Shown: positions 35,252-44,894 of the stretch, piece after piece
Layout of the letters: every line of letters starts with the position of its first letter
Numbering within the stretch: the stretch's first letter is position 1
Assembly (NCBI RefSeq): GCF_000412695.1
Contig: NC_021499.1
Span: forward strand, 5,022,001-5,086,000
DNA from: Pseudomonas resinovorans NBRC 106553
Lineage (GTDB): Bacteria; Pseudomonadota; Gammaproteobacteria; Pseudomonadales; Pseudomonadaceae
Direction of reading: 5' to 3'
Length of the DNA: 64,000 bases
The notes under the pieces: generated by a model
Told to the model about the DNA's origin: nothing
Databases searched by the model: none
Seen by the model: the letters and a program-made list of their open reading frames with translations, nothing else
Program-made: the position numbers and the translations under genes

Positions 35252-36754
35252 TCAAGCCTGCGGCCGCATATGCGGGAACAGGATGACGTCTCGAATAGAC
35301 GGCGAATTGGTCAGCAACATCACAAGGCGATCGATACCGATGCCTTCACCGGCGGTCGGCGGCATGCCGTACTCCAGGGCGCGGACGAAGTCGGCGTCGT
35401 AGTGCATGGCCTCGTCGTCACCGGCGTCCTTGTCCTTGACCTGCTGCATGAAGCGGTCGGCCTGGTCTTCGGCGTCGTTGAGCTCGGAGTAGGCGTTGGC
35501 GATCTCGCGGCCACCGATGAACAGCTCGAAGCGATCGGTCACGTTCGGGTTGTCGTCGTTGCGACGGGCCAGCGGCGACACTTCGAAGGGGTACTGGGTG
35601 ATGAAGTGCGGCTGCTCCAGCTTGTGCTCCACCAGCTCTTCGAAAATCATCACCTGCAGCTTGCCCAGGCCTTCGAAGCCCAGCACCTTGGCGCCGGCCT
35701 TCTTGGCGATCTCGCGGGCCTTGTCGATGTCCTGCAGGTCGGCCGCGGTGATGTCCGGGTTGTACTTGAGGATGGAATCGAACACGGACAGGCGTGCGAA
35801 GGGCTCGCCGAAGTGGAACACCTTGTCGCCGTAGGGCACGTCGGTGCTGCCCAGGACCAGTTGCGCCAGCTCGCGGAACAGCTCCTCGGTCAGGTCCATG
35901 TTGTCTTCGTAGTCGGCGTAGGCCTGGTAGAACTCGAGCATGGTGAACTCGGGGTTGTGCCGGGTCGAAACGCCTTCGTTACGGAAGTTGCGGTTGATCT
36001 CGAAGACCTTCTCGAAGCCACCGACCACCAGACGCTTTAGGTACAGCTCCGGGGCGATACGCAGGAACATCTGCATGTCCAGGGCGTTGTGGTGGGTTTC
36101 GAAGGGCTTGGCCGCGGCGCCACCGGGGATGGTCTGCAGCATCGGGGTTTCCACTTCGAGGAAATCGCGCTCGATGAGGAACTTGCGGATGTGGCCGATG
36201 ACCTGGGAACGCACGCGGAAGGTGTTGCGGGTTTCCTCGTTGACCATCAGGTCGACGTAGCGCTGGCGGTAGCGCTGCTCGGTGTCGGTCAGGCCGTGGT
36301 GCTTGTCCGGCAGCGGGCGCAGGGACTTGGTCAGCAGGCGCACGTTGGTCATTTCGACGTACAGGTCGCCCTTGCCGGAGCGGGCCAGGGTGCCCTCGGC
36401 GGCGATGATGTCGCCCATGTCCCAGGTCTTGACCGCCGCCAGGGTTTCTTCCGGCAGGGTCTTGCGGTTGACGTAGACCTGGATGCGACCGGTCATGTCC
36501 TGGATCACCATGAAGGCGCCACGGTTGAGCATGATGCGACCGGCAACCTTGACCGGAATGGCCGCGGCCTCCAGCTCTTCCTTGGTCTTGTCGACGTACT
36601 GTTTCTGCAGGTCCGCGCAGTAGCTGTCGCGGCGGAAGTCATTGGGGAAGGCATTCCCCTGCTCACGCACGGCGGCAAGTTTTTCCTTGCGCTGGGCGAT
36701 CAGCTTGTTTTCTTCCTGTTGCAGTTCGTTCTGGTCGAGTTGTTGGTCGCTCAT
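35252..36754 (-). CDS. lysS: lysyl-tRNA synthetase, class II
   Basis: A 500-residue class II aminoacyl-tRNA synthetase charging tRNA-Lys. The N-terminal OB-fold anticodon domain covers residues ~60-150 ([18 protein letters not shown]). Catalytic motif 2 lies in [18 protein letters not shown] and motif 3 in [11 protein letters not shown] near the C-terminus. The length equals E. coli LysS (505). It follows prfB on the same strand by 114 bases with no terminator between, the same prfB-lysS operon order as in E. coli. Confidence 0.97.
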   Translation of the reverse strand: MSDQQLDQNELQQEENKLIAQRKEKLAAVREQGNAFPNDFRRDSYCADLQKQYVDKTKEELEAAAIPVKVAGRIMLNRGAFMVIQDMTGRIQVYVNRKTLPEETLAAVKTWDMGDIIAAEGTLARSGKGDLYVEMTNVRLLTKSLRPLPDKHHGLTDTEQRYRQRYVDLMVNEETRNTFRVRSQVIGHIRKFLIERDFLEVETPMLQTIPGGAAAKPFETHHNALDMQMFLRIAPELYLKRLVVGGFEKVFEINRNFRNEGVSTRHNPEFTMLEFYQAYADYEDNMDLTEELFRELAQLVLGSTDVPYGDKVFHFGEPFARLSVFDSILKYNPDITAADLQDIDKAREIAKKAGAKVLGFEGLGKLQVMIFEELVEHKLEQPHFITQYPFEVSPLARRNDDNPNVTDRFELFIGGREIANAYSELNDAEDQADRFMQQVKDKDAGDDEAMHYDADFVRALEYGMPPTAGEGIGIDRLVMLLTNSPSIRDVILFPHMRPQA

Positions 36755-36868
36755 GGTCTTGGTGGTTCCCGGTTAGGCGTTGCTTCGCCTGTTTGAAAAG
36801 TGATCGCGCAAGGTTGAAGCAAAGAGCGCGCAGGCCATTCCCAACGGGGCATTGCCTGCGCAGGCGCT

Positions 36869-37964
36869 TTACAGCCCCTGCTTGAGGCTGGCCTCGAGGT
36901 ATTCGTTCAGATCGCCGTCCAGCACCTTGTCGCAGTCGCTGCGCTCGACGCCGGTACGCAGGTCCTTGATTCGCGACTGGTCGAGTACGTAGGAGCGAAT
37001 CTGGTGGCCCCAGCCGATATCGGACTTGGTGTCCTCCAGGGCCTGGGAGGCGGCCATGCGCTTCTGCATCTCCTGCTCGTACAACTTGGCCCGCAGCATC
37101 TTCATGGCGGTGTCCTTGTTGGCGTGCTGGGAGCGTTCGTTCTGGCACGCCACCACGGTGTTGGTCGGCACGTGGGTGATACGTACCGCCGAATCGGTGG
37201 TGTTCACGTGCTGGCCGCCGGCGCCGGAGGAGCGGTAGGTGTCGATGCGCAGGTCCGCCGGGTTGATCTCGATCTCGATGTTGTCGTCGATCTCGGGGGA
37301 GGCGAATACCGCGGTGAAGGAGGTGTGGCGGCGGTTGCCCGAGTCAAAGGGACTCTTGCGCACCAGGCGGTGCACGCCGATCTCGGTGCGCAGCCAGCCG
37401 AAGGCGTACTCGCCCTTGATGTGCACGGTGGCGCCCTTGATGCCGGCGACTTCGCCTTCTGACAGTTCGATGATGGTGGCGTCGAAGCCGTTCTTGTCGG
37501 CCCAGCGCAGGTACATGCGCAGCAGCATGTTGGCCCAGTCCTGGGCCTCGGTGCCGCCGGAGCCGGCCTGGATGTCCAGGTAGGCGTTGTTCGCGTCCAT
37601 CTCGCCGCTGAACATGCGGCGGAATTCCAGGGCCTCGAGGATCCCGCGCAGGCGCTCGACTTCGGTGGCGACGTCGTTCACCGCGCCTTCGTCGTTCTCC
37701 TCGACCGCCATGTCCAGCAGGTCACGGGAATCGGACAGGCCACCGGTGAGGTCATCCAGGGTTTCGACGATCTGCGCCAGCTGGGCGCGTTCGCGGCCAA
37801 GGTTCTGGGCGTACTCGGGGTTGTTCCAGACGTTCGGGTCTTCGAGTTCGCGGTTTACTTCGACGAGACGATCATGCTTTTGATCGTAGTCAAAGATACC
37901 CCCGAATGGAGAGGGTGCGATCGGAGAGGTCCTTGATGCTATTGAGGATCGGGTTGATTTCCAT
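36869..37964 (-). CDS. prfB: peptide chain release factor RF2 (programmed +1 frameshift)
   Basis: RF2 reads UAA and UGA stop codons. Translation starts at ATG 37964 ([15 protein letters not shown]) and runs 24 codons to an in-frame TGA (37892-37890). A +1 shift at CTT-TGA-C skips base 37892 and continues with GAC to the stop at 36869, giving about 364 residues (E. coli 365). The C-terminal part has the peptidyl-hydrolysis motif GGQ (SGAGGQHVN) and the codon-recognition region between residues ~180 and 240. The shift site senses low RF2 and so autoregulates the gene. This is not a broken gene. Confidence 0.97.
37887..37906 (-). promoter_or_regulatory. prfB recoding site
   Basis: On the minus strand GGGGGTATCTTTGAC combines an internal Shine-Dalgarno-like GGGGG, the slippery CTT and the UGA-C stop context. 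This is essentially identical to the well-studied E. coli RF2 frameshift signal. Confidence 0.95.
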
Positions 37965-38073
37965 GGCGGGAAGCTCTCGCTGGCAAAACTTTCGGAAAAG
38001 CCGGCGAGTATACCCGACTCACCGGCCGTCGAAAGCATGCCAATCCTGATTTACCCCGATCCGGCGACGCACG

Positions 38074-38091
38074 GGGCACCCGCAGGTGCCC
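38074..38091 (-). terminator. possible terminator after wspR
   Basis: A 7-bp stem (GGGCACC-cgca-GGTGCCC), seven bases past the wspR stop and before prfB. No T-tract follows, so termination is uncertain. Confidence 0.4.
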
Positions 38092-38097
38092 GCGCCA

Positions 38098-39123
38098 TCA
38101 GGCCCTGGCGTCGGCCGCCACCATGGCCACCTGGTTGCGGCCGTTGTTCTTCGCCTGGTAGAGCCCCTGGTCCGCCATATCCACCAGCACCAGGGAGGCC
38201 TGGCCGGCCTTGGGGGTCAGGGTGGCGACGCCGATGCTGATGCTCAGCACGGAGCCGGGCGCCGGCGAGTCATGGGGGATGCCCAGGGCCTCCACGGTAC
38301 GCCGCACCTTCTCCGCCAGCAGGCGCGCGCCGCCAGCGGCGGTGCCCGGCAGGATCATGGCGAATTCCTCGCCGCCGTAGCGCGCCGCCAGGTCGGTGGA
38401 GCGGCTGCAGGAGGCGCGAATGGCGTCGGCCACGCGACGCAGGGCCTCGTCGCCGGCCACGTGGCCGAAGTTGTCGTTGAAGGGCTTGAAGTGGTCGACG
38501 TCGATCATCAGCAACGACAACTCACTCTGTTCACGCAGGGCGCGGCGCCATTCCATGTCCAGGTACTCGTCGAAGTGACGGCGGTTGGACAGGCCGGTCA
38601 GGCCGTCGGAGTTCATCAGCCGCTGCAGCACCAGATTGGCTTCCAGCAGCTGTTGCTGGCTCTCGCGCAGGGCCCGGTAGGCCTCGTCGCGCTGCTGCAG
38701 GGCGACGAAGGAGCGCGAGTGGTAGCGGATCCGCGCCACCAGCTCGATGGCATCGGGCAGCTTGACCAGGTAGTCGTTGGCCCCGGCGGCGAAGGCGGCG
38801 CTCTTCACCAGCGGCTCCTCCTTGGTCGACAGGACGATGATCGGCACGTCGCGCAAGGCCGCCACGGCGCGGTACTCGGCCAACAGGCTGAGGCCGTCGA
38901 CGCCGGGCATCACCAGGTCCTGGAGGATCACCGTGGGCTTGAGCTGCAACGCCAGCGCCACCGCCTGCAGCGGGTCGGCGCAGAAATGGAAATCGATGCC
39001 GGCTTCGGCCGCCAGTGCCCGCCGCACCGTTTCACCGACCATGGCCTGGTCGTCGACCAACAGCACCATGGCGGATGGCTCCACCGGGTTCATGTCCGTA
39101 TGGCTGCGATAGGGGAACTGCAT
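38098..39123 (-). CDS. wspR: WspR, response regulator diguanylate cyclase
   Basis: This 341-residue output protein of the Wsp system makes cyclic di-GMP when phosphorylated. The start [12 protein letters not shown] is at ATG 39123 with GGAG upstream. The receiver domain covers residues ~18-140, with phospho-acceptor Asp69 in [10 protein letters not shown] helical stalk (140-170) leads to the GGDEF domain, with active site GGEEF at 250-254 and inhibitory I-site RSTD at 241-244. The closest match is P. aeruginosa WspR. It lies 34 bases after wspF and is the last wsp gene. Confidence 0.97.
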   Translation of the reverse strand: MQFPYRSHTDMNPVEPSAMVLLVDDQAMVGETVRRALAAEAGIDFHFCADPLQAVALALQLKPTVILQDLVMPGVDGLSLLAEYRAVAALRDVPIIVLSTKEEPLVKSAAFAAGANDYLVKLPDAIELVARIRYHSRSFVALQQRDEAYRALRESQQQLLEANLVLQRLMNSDGLTGLSNRRHFDEYLDMEWRRALREQSELSLLMIDVDHFKPFNDNFGHVAGDEALRRVADAIRASCSRSTDLAARYGGEEFAMILPGTAAGGARLLAEKVRRTVEALGIPHDSPAPGSVLSISIGVATLTPKAGQASLVLVDMADQGLYQAKNNGRNQVAMVAADARA

Positions 39124-39157
39124 AACGCTCTCCGGGCCAGGCGGCCTGAGTTGAATT

Positions 39158-40162
39158 TCATCCGAGTGCCTCGACCAGCCGGGGCGCGATGCGCTCCAGG
39201 GCGAGTATTTCCACCGCCGCACCGATGGCGGCGGCGGCCTTGGGCATTCCATAGACGGCGCAGCTGGCCTGGTCCTGGGCGATGGTCAGGAAGCCCCGCT
39301 CGCGCATGCGCTTGAGGCCTTCGGCGCCATCCTGGCCCATGCCGGTGAGCAGCACGCCGATGGCGTCACCCTTCCAGTGCGCCACCAGGCTGTCGAAGAA
39401 TACGTCGATCGACGGCCGGTACACGAAACTGGTGGGTTCGGCCGTGTAGGCCAGGCTGCCGTCGGCCTGGAGCCGCAGGTGATTGTTGGTGCCGGCCAGG
39501 AGCACGGTCCCCGCCTGTGGCGGTTCGCCCTCCCGGGCCAGGCGCACCGGCAGGCACGACTCTCTGGCCAGCCATTCGGCCATGCCGGCGGCGAAGACCT
39601 CGTCCACATGTTGCACCAGCACCACAGCCGCCGAGAACGACTCGGGCAGCTGCTTGAGCAATTGCGCCAACGACGCCGGGCCGCCGGCCGAGGCACCGAT
39701 GGCCACCAGGCGCTGGCCGCTGCCGAGGGACTGACGTGCGGCCGCGTGCCCCTGGCCGCGCTTGTCCCGCGGGCCCACCAGCCAGCCGATGTTCTGGATC
39801 TTGCGCAACAACAGGGCGGCCTCCCGCGCCTGGTCGCTGCCCAGCGCCGGGGTGTTCACCGCATCCAGGGCGCCATGGCCCATGGCCTCGAACACCCGGT
39901 GCACGTTCTGCTCGATGTCCACGGTGACGATGAGAATGGCGCAAGGGCTGTGCGCCATGATCTGGCGGGTCGCCTCGACGCCGTCCATGACCGGCATCAG
40001 CAAGTCCATCAGCACCACATCCGGCACGTCGAGGGCGCAGCGCTCCACGGCCTCCGCGCCATTGCCGGCGACCCAGGCGATCTGGTGCGCCGGCTCCAGG
40101 GCCAGGGCCCGGCGCAGCGCCTCCACCGCGAGCGGCATGTCGTTGACTATCCCTATCCTCAT
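39158..40162 (-). CDS. wspF: WspF, CheB-type receptor methylesterase
   Basis: This 334-residue protein removes methyl groups from WspA and so resets signalling; its loss in pseudomonads gives high c-di-GMP and wrinkly colonies. The receiver domain has Asp53 in VVLMDLLMP. The C-terminal CheB domain (residues ~145-334) shows the catalytic serine in AIGASAGGP, the histidine in [10 protein letters not shown] and the aspartate in GMGQDGAEG. Its ATG overlaps the wspE stop by four bases. All expected catalytic residues are present, so the brake should be functional. Confidence 0.96.
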   Translation of the reverse strand: MRIGIVNDMPLAVEALRRALALEPAHQIAWVAGNGAEAVERCALDVPDVVLMDLLMPVMDGVEATRQIMAHSPCAILIVTVDIEQNVHRVFEAMGHGALDAVNTPALGSDQAREAALLLRKIQNIGWLVGPRDKRGQGHAAARQSLGSGQRLVAIGASAGGPASLAQLLKQLPESFSAAVVLVQHVDEVFAAGMAEWLARESCLPVRLAREGEPPQAGTVLLAGTNNHLRLQADGSLAYTAEPTSFVYRPSIDVFFDSLVAHWKGDAIGVLLTGMGQDGAEGLKRMRERGFLTIAQDQASCAVYGMPKAAAAIGAAVEILALERIAPRLVEALG

Positions 40163-42459
40163 CCGTGGGCCTCCCCTATCAGCATGACCACCGCGTCCAG
40201 CAACGCCTCGTCATGGAAACTGGCCTTGGCCAGATAATAGTCGGCGCCGGCATCCAGGCCTCTGCGCCTGTCCTCTTCGCGGTCCTTGTAGGACACCACC
40301 ATTACCGGAAGGGACTGCAAACGGTTATCGCGACGCACCAGGGTGACCAGTTCGATGCCATCCATGCGCGGCATGTCGATGTCGGTGATCAGCAGGTCGA
40401 AATGCTCGGAGCGCAGGGCGTTCCAGCCGTCCATGCCGTCCACGGCCACCGCCACCTCGTAGCCGCGACTGAGCAGCAACTTGCGCTCCAGCTCGCGCAC
40501 GGTGAGGGAGTCGTCCACCACCAGTACCCGTTTGCGTTGGGCACCCACGCCCTGGCGGCCGCTGCGATCGACCTTTTCCAGGCGACCGCTGCCGAGCAGC
40601 TTGGCCACCGACTTGAACAGGTCCTCGACGTCGAGAATCAGCACCGGCCGGCCGTCGTCCAGCAGGGCGCCGGCGGACAGGTCCTGGACCTTGCCCAGGC
40701 GCGGGTCCAGCGGCATCACCACCAGGGTGCGCTCGCCGATGAAGCGCTCCACCGCCACGCCGTAGCAGCTGTCGCGCTCGCTGATCAGCACCACGGGGAT
40801 ACCCGCCTCGTCGCGCTTGCCCTCGGCGCACTGGAGAATCTGGCTGGCCGAGATCAGGCCGACGTGGCGCCCTTCGTGCCAGAAATGCTGGCGGCCTTCG
40901 AGCTGGACGATGTCCTCGTGCTGCAGGCGGGTCATGCGCTCGATATGTGCCAGCGGGAAGGCGTAGGCCTCGCCGCCCACCTCCACTACCAGGCTACGCA
41001 CCACCGAGAGGGTCAGCGGCACCTCGATATGGAAGCTGGCGCCGCGCCCGCTGCGCTGTTCCATGCGCACACCACCGCGCAACTGCCGGACCATGTGCTG
41101 CACCGCGTCGAGACCGACGCCGCGTCCCGACACTTCGGTGACCTGCTCGCGCATGCTGAAACCGGGCAGGAAGAGAAACGCCAGCAACTCTTCCTCGGTC
41201 ATCCGCGTGGCGGTTTCCAGGTTGGCGAACTGCCGCGCCACCACCGCGTCGCGCAGGCGTTCCAGGTCCACCCCGGCGCCATCGTCGGCCAGCTCCAGCA
41301 GGAGCATCCCGGCGTGGTGCCGGGCATGCAGGCGAATCACGCCCTCCTCCGCCTTGCCCAGGCGCACGCGCAGCTGCGGGCTCTCGATACCGTGGTCGAC
41401 GGCGTTGCGCAGCAGGTGGGTCAGGGGCGCTTCGAGTCGCTCCAGCACGTCACGGTCGACCTGGGTGCTCTCGCCGGTCACCTCCAGGCGCACCGGCTTG
41501 CCGAGGGATCGGCCGAGGTCGCGGACCATCCGCGCCTGGCCGGCGAGCACATCGGCGAAGGGGCGCATGCGCGATGCCAGGGCGGCGTCGTACAACAGCT
41601 GCGCGCGCTGGCCGCCTTGCCAGCCAAACTCATCGAAGTCGGTCATGTAGCCGGCGAGCATCTGCTGGCATTCGCCCAGCAGTTGCCGAGCCTCGCCGAG
41701 CATGGCCTGGGCCTGCGGGTCGAGGCTGCCGTCCAGCACCGACTCGCGGGCCACGTCCAGTGCGCGACTGGCGCTGGCCTGGAGGCGCTTGAGGCGGTGC
41801 AGGGAATCGTTCAGCGGCTTGATGCGCTGGAATTCCACCAGGGATTTGCTGGAGATATCCAGCAGGTGGTCGAGGCGTTCGGCGCTGACCCGCAGCACCC
41901 GGTCGCGGGCCTCGCCGGAACCCTCGGCGGGTGCCGGCGCTTCCGCATCGCGAGGCGCAGGCTCCACCACGGGCGCCACGGCGACCGGCAGCGGCGGCGC
42001 GCTGGCGGGCTGCGGACCCGGGATGACCGGCTCGCGCAGAACGCCGGCAGCTACGGGGGGCGTCGTATCGGAGCGCCCCTGCAAGCGCGCGACCAGTGCC
42101 TCGATGGCCTCGCGGCCGGCGTTGTCCGCCCAATCGGCGTCGGCGCCAATGCGCAGCAACAGGTCCGAGCCCTGCAGCAGCGCGTCGATATTGTCCGGTT
42201 GCAGGCGCACATGCCCCTGGCGCGCGGCTTCCAGCAGGTCCTCCATCACATGGGCGACCCGCACCCCGGCGTCCAGCCCGACGATGCGCGCCGCCCCTTT
42301 CAGGGAGTGCGCCGCGCGCATGCAGGCTTCCAGTTGGTCGGCCTGGGTCGGGTTGCGTTCCAGCACCAGCAGGCCGGCGTTGAGCATCTGGGTCTGGGCT
42401 TCCGCCTCCAGGCGGAACAGCTCCAGCAGGGACGCGTCGCGCATCTCGTCCGGGGTCAT
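40159..42459 (-). CDS. wspE: WspE, hybrid CheA-type histidine kinase with receiver domain
   Basis: A 766-residue kinase that phosphorylates WspR and WspF. The start is MTPDEMRDASLLELF at ATG 42459, overlapping the wspD stop by four bases. The N-terminal Hpt domain has phospho-acceptor His51 in AAHSLKGAAR. A long Ala/Pro-rich linker follows (residues ~130-190), then the dimerisation helices, the HATPase domain (LRNAVDHGIESP; SGRGVGLDAV), a CheW-like coupling domain and a C-terminal receiver (VLVVDDSLTVRE; phospho-Asp in ITDIDMPRMDG). The domain order matches WspE of P. aeruginosa. Confidence 0.97.
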   Translation of the reverse strand: MTPDEMRDASLLELFRLEAEAQTQMLNAGLLVLERNPTQADQLEACMRAAHSLKGAARIVGLDAGVRVAHVMEDLLEAARQGHVRLQPDNIDALLQGSDLLLRIGADADWADNAGREAIEALVARLQGRSDTTPPVAAGVLREPVIPGPQPASAPPLPVAVAPVVEPAPRDAEAPAPAEGSGEARDRVLRVSAERLDHLLDISSKSLVEFQRIKPLNDSLHRLKRLQASASRALDVARESVLDGSLDPQAQAMLGEARQLLGECQQMLAGYMTDFDEFGWQGGQRAQLLYDAALASRMRPFADVLAGQARMVRDLGRSLGKPVRLEVTGESTQVDRDVLERLEAPLTHLLRNAVDHGIESPQLRVRLGKAEEGVIRLHARHHAGMLLLELADDGAGVDLERLRDAVVARQFANLETATRMTEEELLAFLFLPGFSMREQVTEVSGRGVGLDAVQHMVRQLRGGVRMEQRSGRGASFHIEVPLTLSVVRSLVVEVGGEAYAFPLAHIERMTRLQHEDIVQLEGRQHFWHEGRHVGLISASQILQCAEGKRDEAGIPVVLISERDSCYGVAVERFIGERTLVVMPLDPRLGKVQDLSAGALLDDGRPVLILDVEDLFKSVAKLLGSGRLEKVDRSGRQGVGAQRKRVLVVDDSLTVRELERKLLLSRGYEVAVAVDGMDGWNALRSEHFDLLITDIDMPRMDGIELVTLVRRDNRLQSLPVMVVSYKDREEDRRRGLDAGADYYLAKASFHDEALLDAVVMLIGEAHG

Positions 42460-43145
42460 GCCAGGCTCCTTGCCATGGCCTGCAGCAGCAGGTCTTCGTG
42501 CAACAGGGTGACACTGCGCCCGCGCCACTGCACCACACCCGAGGCGAACTGGCGCGCCGCCAGGTCCGGAGTGCGGCCGGGATCGACCAGCGCGTCCAGC
42601 GGGATGGCGTGGATGCCGTCCACTTCATCCACCGGCGCCACCAGGGGGCCACCCTGGCTGCCGAGGATCAGCATTCGCGGTACCACGCGGTGCTCGCCGG
42701 CCACCTCGGCGCCCAGCTCCAGCCCCAGCAGTTCAGCCAGAGACAGGCAGGCCACCAGGGCCCCGCGCACGTTGGTCACCCCCAGCAGGGCCAGGGAACG
42801 CTGGTGCGGCAGGGAGTGGATGGGGTTGATCGCCGCCACCTCCACCAGGCAGCGGGTGGCCAGGCCGAGCCACTCATCGCCAAGACGGAACACCAGGATG
42901 GAAAGGCGCTCGCGGCCATCGTCCTCGGTAGCGTCGGTGACTGTCGTGTCGAGCTCTTCGCGGACCAGCGCGTAGCGGTCCAGCAACAGGGTGGCCGCCG
43001 CCGCGTGCACCTCGCAGTTGCGGCAGTGGACATGGGCGGCCAGGCGTTCGCACGACTTGTCGCCATGCACGCCAATGCGGTTCCAGCAATCGTCCACCGC
43101 CGGCAGCTGGTCGCTGGCGATCAGGGGCAGGCGGTCAACGACCAT
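42456..43145 (-). CDS. wspD: WspD, CheW-like coupling protein with N-terminal cysteine motif
   Basis: A 229-residue coupling protein between receptor WspA and kinase WspE. The C-terminal CheW domain covers residues ~80-225 (LSILVFRLGDEWLGLATRCL; GVTNVRGALVACLSL). The first ~50 residues contain four cysteines at 20, 32, 41 and 44 in the pattern DDCWNRIGVHGDKSC...HVHCRNC, resembling a metal- or cluster-binding motif. From memory this motif is conserved in WspD but its role is unknown to me. The gene overlaps wspC by 11 bases and wspE by four. Confidence 0.95.
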   Translation of the reverse strand: MVVDRLPLIASDQLPAVDDCWNRIGVHGDKSCERLAAHVHCRNCEVHAAAATLLLDRYALVREELDTTVTDATEDDGRERLSILVFRLGDEWLGLATRCLVEVAAINPIHSLPHQRSLALLGVTNVRGALVACLSLAELLGLELGAEVAGEHRVVPRMLILGSQGGPLVAPVDEVDGIHAIPLDALVDPGRTPDLAARQFASGVVQWRGRSVTLLHEDLLLQAMARSLA

Positions 43146-44382
43146 CGTTGTTCACTCCACGAATGGCGCGCTGCTGCAGGCGCTGCGCGCCGGCGCGATC
43201 GCCACGGGCGGCGAGCAAGGCCGCCAGGTGGGCCAGGGCCTCGGCGTGCTGCGGCGCCAGGTACAACGCCTTGCGGTAGTAGTCCTGGGCGTCGTCGAGC
43301 CGGCCCGCCACATCGCTGAGCAGGCCGAGCCAGTAGAAGACGTCGGCCGAGGGACCATGGGCGGCCAGGAAGGCCTCGCAGGCGCTGCGGGCTTCCTCGC
43401 TGCGGCCACTGTTGGCCAGGCTGGCGATGGTCGCCAGGGCGGCGTCGCGCCCCGAGGTATCGACCCCTGGCTGCGGCGTTTGCGGTTTGGGCAGCGGTGG
43501 CCGTGGCTTGGCCGGGCTGCGCAGCGGCGCCACGGGCGGCAGGGGTACGGCGGCCCGGGCCGGCGCCCTGACAGGCTTGGCGGCGGCCTTGGGGGGTGCA
43601 TGGCGGAACACGAACGCCTGTGGATAACCCAGCGCCTGCATGCCCTGCTGGCTGAGCAGGCTGGCCTCGGCCGGGCCGATGAACATGGCGCCGTCGCGTT
43701 GCATCAGGCGCTTGAGAACCTCCAGCACCGCCACCTGGGTCGGTCGGTCGAAATAGATCAGCAGGTTGCGGCAGAACACGAAATCGTAGGCGGGTTCACC
43801 GGCGAGCAGGCCGGGGTCCAGCAGATTGCCGCGCCAGAAGCGCACCTTGCCCGCCACTTGCTGGGCCAGGGCATAGCCCTCGCCGGCGGGGATGAAGTAG
43901 CGCTCGCGGAAATCCAGCACATCGCCGCGAAACGAATTGCGCCCGTAGAGGCCCTGGCGCGCGCGCTCCAGGACCCGTTCGCTGATATCCACCGCGTCCA
44001 CCTGGAACAACCCCGGTGCCAGGCCGGCGTCCAGCAGCGCCATGACGATGGAAAAGGGTTCCTCGCCCGTGGAACAGGGCAGGCTGAGGATCCGCAAGGG
44101 CCGCCCGGGAGCCAGCGCCGGCAGCCGCTCGAAGGCCAGCCGCGCGAGGGCCGCGAAGGATTCGGGGTAGCGGAAGAACCAGGTTTCCGGCACCACCACG
44201 GCTTCCACCAGGGCCTGCTGTTCGACCGGGGACGCGTTGAGGGCGGTCCAGTAGCTGTCTTCGCTGGCGCAGCCGCTGGCGTGCATGCGCTGGCGCACCG
44301 CGCGCTCGATGACGATCCGGCCGACGGACTCCGCCTCCAGGCCGATGCGGTTCTTCAACAGGGTCTCGAAGCGCTCGATCAT
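43135..44382 (-). CDS. wspC: WspC, CheR-type methyltransferase with TPR tail
   Basis: A 415-residue methyltransferase that methylates receptor WspA and so raises signalling, opposing WspF. The N-terminal CheR domains cover residues ~1-260, with the receptor/SAM segments VVVPETWFFRYPESF, ILSLPCSTGEEPFS and FVFCRNLLIYFD. A Pro/Ala-rich linker (residues ~265-315) precedes tetratricopeptide repeats (~320-410; ADVFYWLGLLSDVAGRLDDA). This CheR-TPR form is that of WspC. The ATG overlaps the wspB stop by four bases. Confidence 0.96.
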   Translation of the reverse strand: MIERFETLLKNRIGLEAESVGRIVIERAVRQRMHASGCASEDSYWTALNASPVEQQALVEAVVVPETWFFRYPESFAALARLAFERLPALAPGRPLRILSLPCSTGEEPFSIVMALLDAGLAPGLFQVDAVDISERVLERARQGLYGRNSFRGDVLDFRERYFIPAGEGYALAQQVAGKVRFWRGNLLDPGLLAGEPAYDFVFCRNLLIYFDRPTQVAVLEVLKRLMQRDGAMFIGPAEASLLSQQGMQALGYPQAFVFRHAPPKAAAKPVRAPARAAVPLPPVAPLRSPAKPRPPLPKPQTPQPGVDTSGRDAALATIASLANSGRSEEARSACEAFLAAHGPSADVFYWLGLLSDVAGRLDDAQDYYRKALYLAPQHAEALAHLAALLAARGDRAGAQRLQQRAIRGVNNDGR

Positions 44383-44885
44383 GCCGCGCCCTCCGTCGCC
44401 GGGAACAGCAGCGCGCGCACGTCATCCGGCAGCAGGTCGGCGACGCGAATGCGTTGCACCAGGCCATCGGCGCCCGCGTAGACCGGTCCCAGGTAGCGCG
44501 CCCCGCCCTGCTCCAGGCCGTAGTCGCGGAACTCGTCCGCGCGGCAGCGCAGGGTGTCGGTGGCCTGTTCGAGGATCAGCCCGAGCCAGCGCGAGCGGCC
44601 TTCATGGGGGTAGTCCACCAGCACCAGGCGGGTGCTGGTGCGCACCTGGGCCGGCTGGCCGAAGGCGAGTACGCCCAGGTCCAGCACCGGCACCAGCGCG
44701 CCACGGTGGGAAAACACCCCGGCGACCCAGGCCGGCGCCTCGGGCACCTGCTTCAGCTGCCGCAAGGGCAGCACTTCCACCACTTCATGGACGTCCAGCG
44801 CATAGCGGTCGCCCCCCATGCGGAACTGCAGGTACAGCTGGCCCCTGGCGGCGCGGGCCGGGACACGGGTTCGACTCGGGCCCAT
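44379..44885 (-). CDS. wspB: WspB, CheW-like coupling protein
   Basis: A 168-residue single CheW domain (residues ~15-160) with typical segments YLQFRMGGDRYALDV, PAWVAGVFSHRGALVPVLDL and TRLVLVDYP. It links the WspA receptor to the WspE kinase, alongside WspD. Unlike WspD it has no N-terminal cysteine cluster. The start ATG lies nine bases after the wspA stop, and its own stop is overlapped by wspC. Confidence 0.95.
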   Translation of the reverse strand: MGPSRTRVPARAARGQLYLQFRMGGDRYALDVHEVVEVLPLRQLKQVPEAPAWVAGVFSHRGALVPVLDLGVLAFGQPAQVRTSTRLVLVDYPHEGRSRWLGLILEQATDTLRCRADEFRDYGLEQGGARYLGPVYAGADGLVQRIRVADLLPDDVRALLFPATEGAA

Positions 44886-44894
44886 GGCGCCGGC

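Noticed and set aside
36869..38038. prfB as a pseudogene or as a protein starting far upstream in the +1 frame.
   Set aside because: The 24-codon leader plus the CTT-TGA-C signal is the known RF2 autoregulatory frameshift; both parts match RF2.
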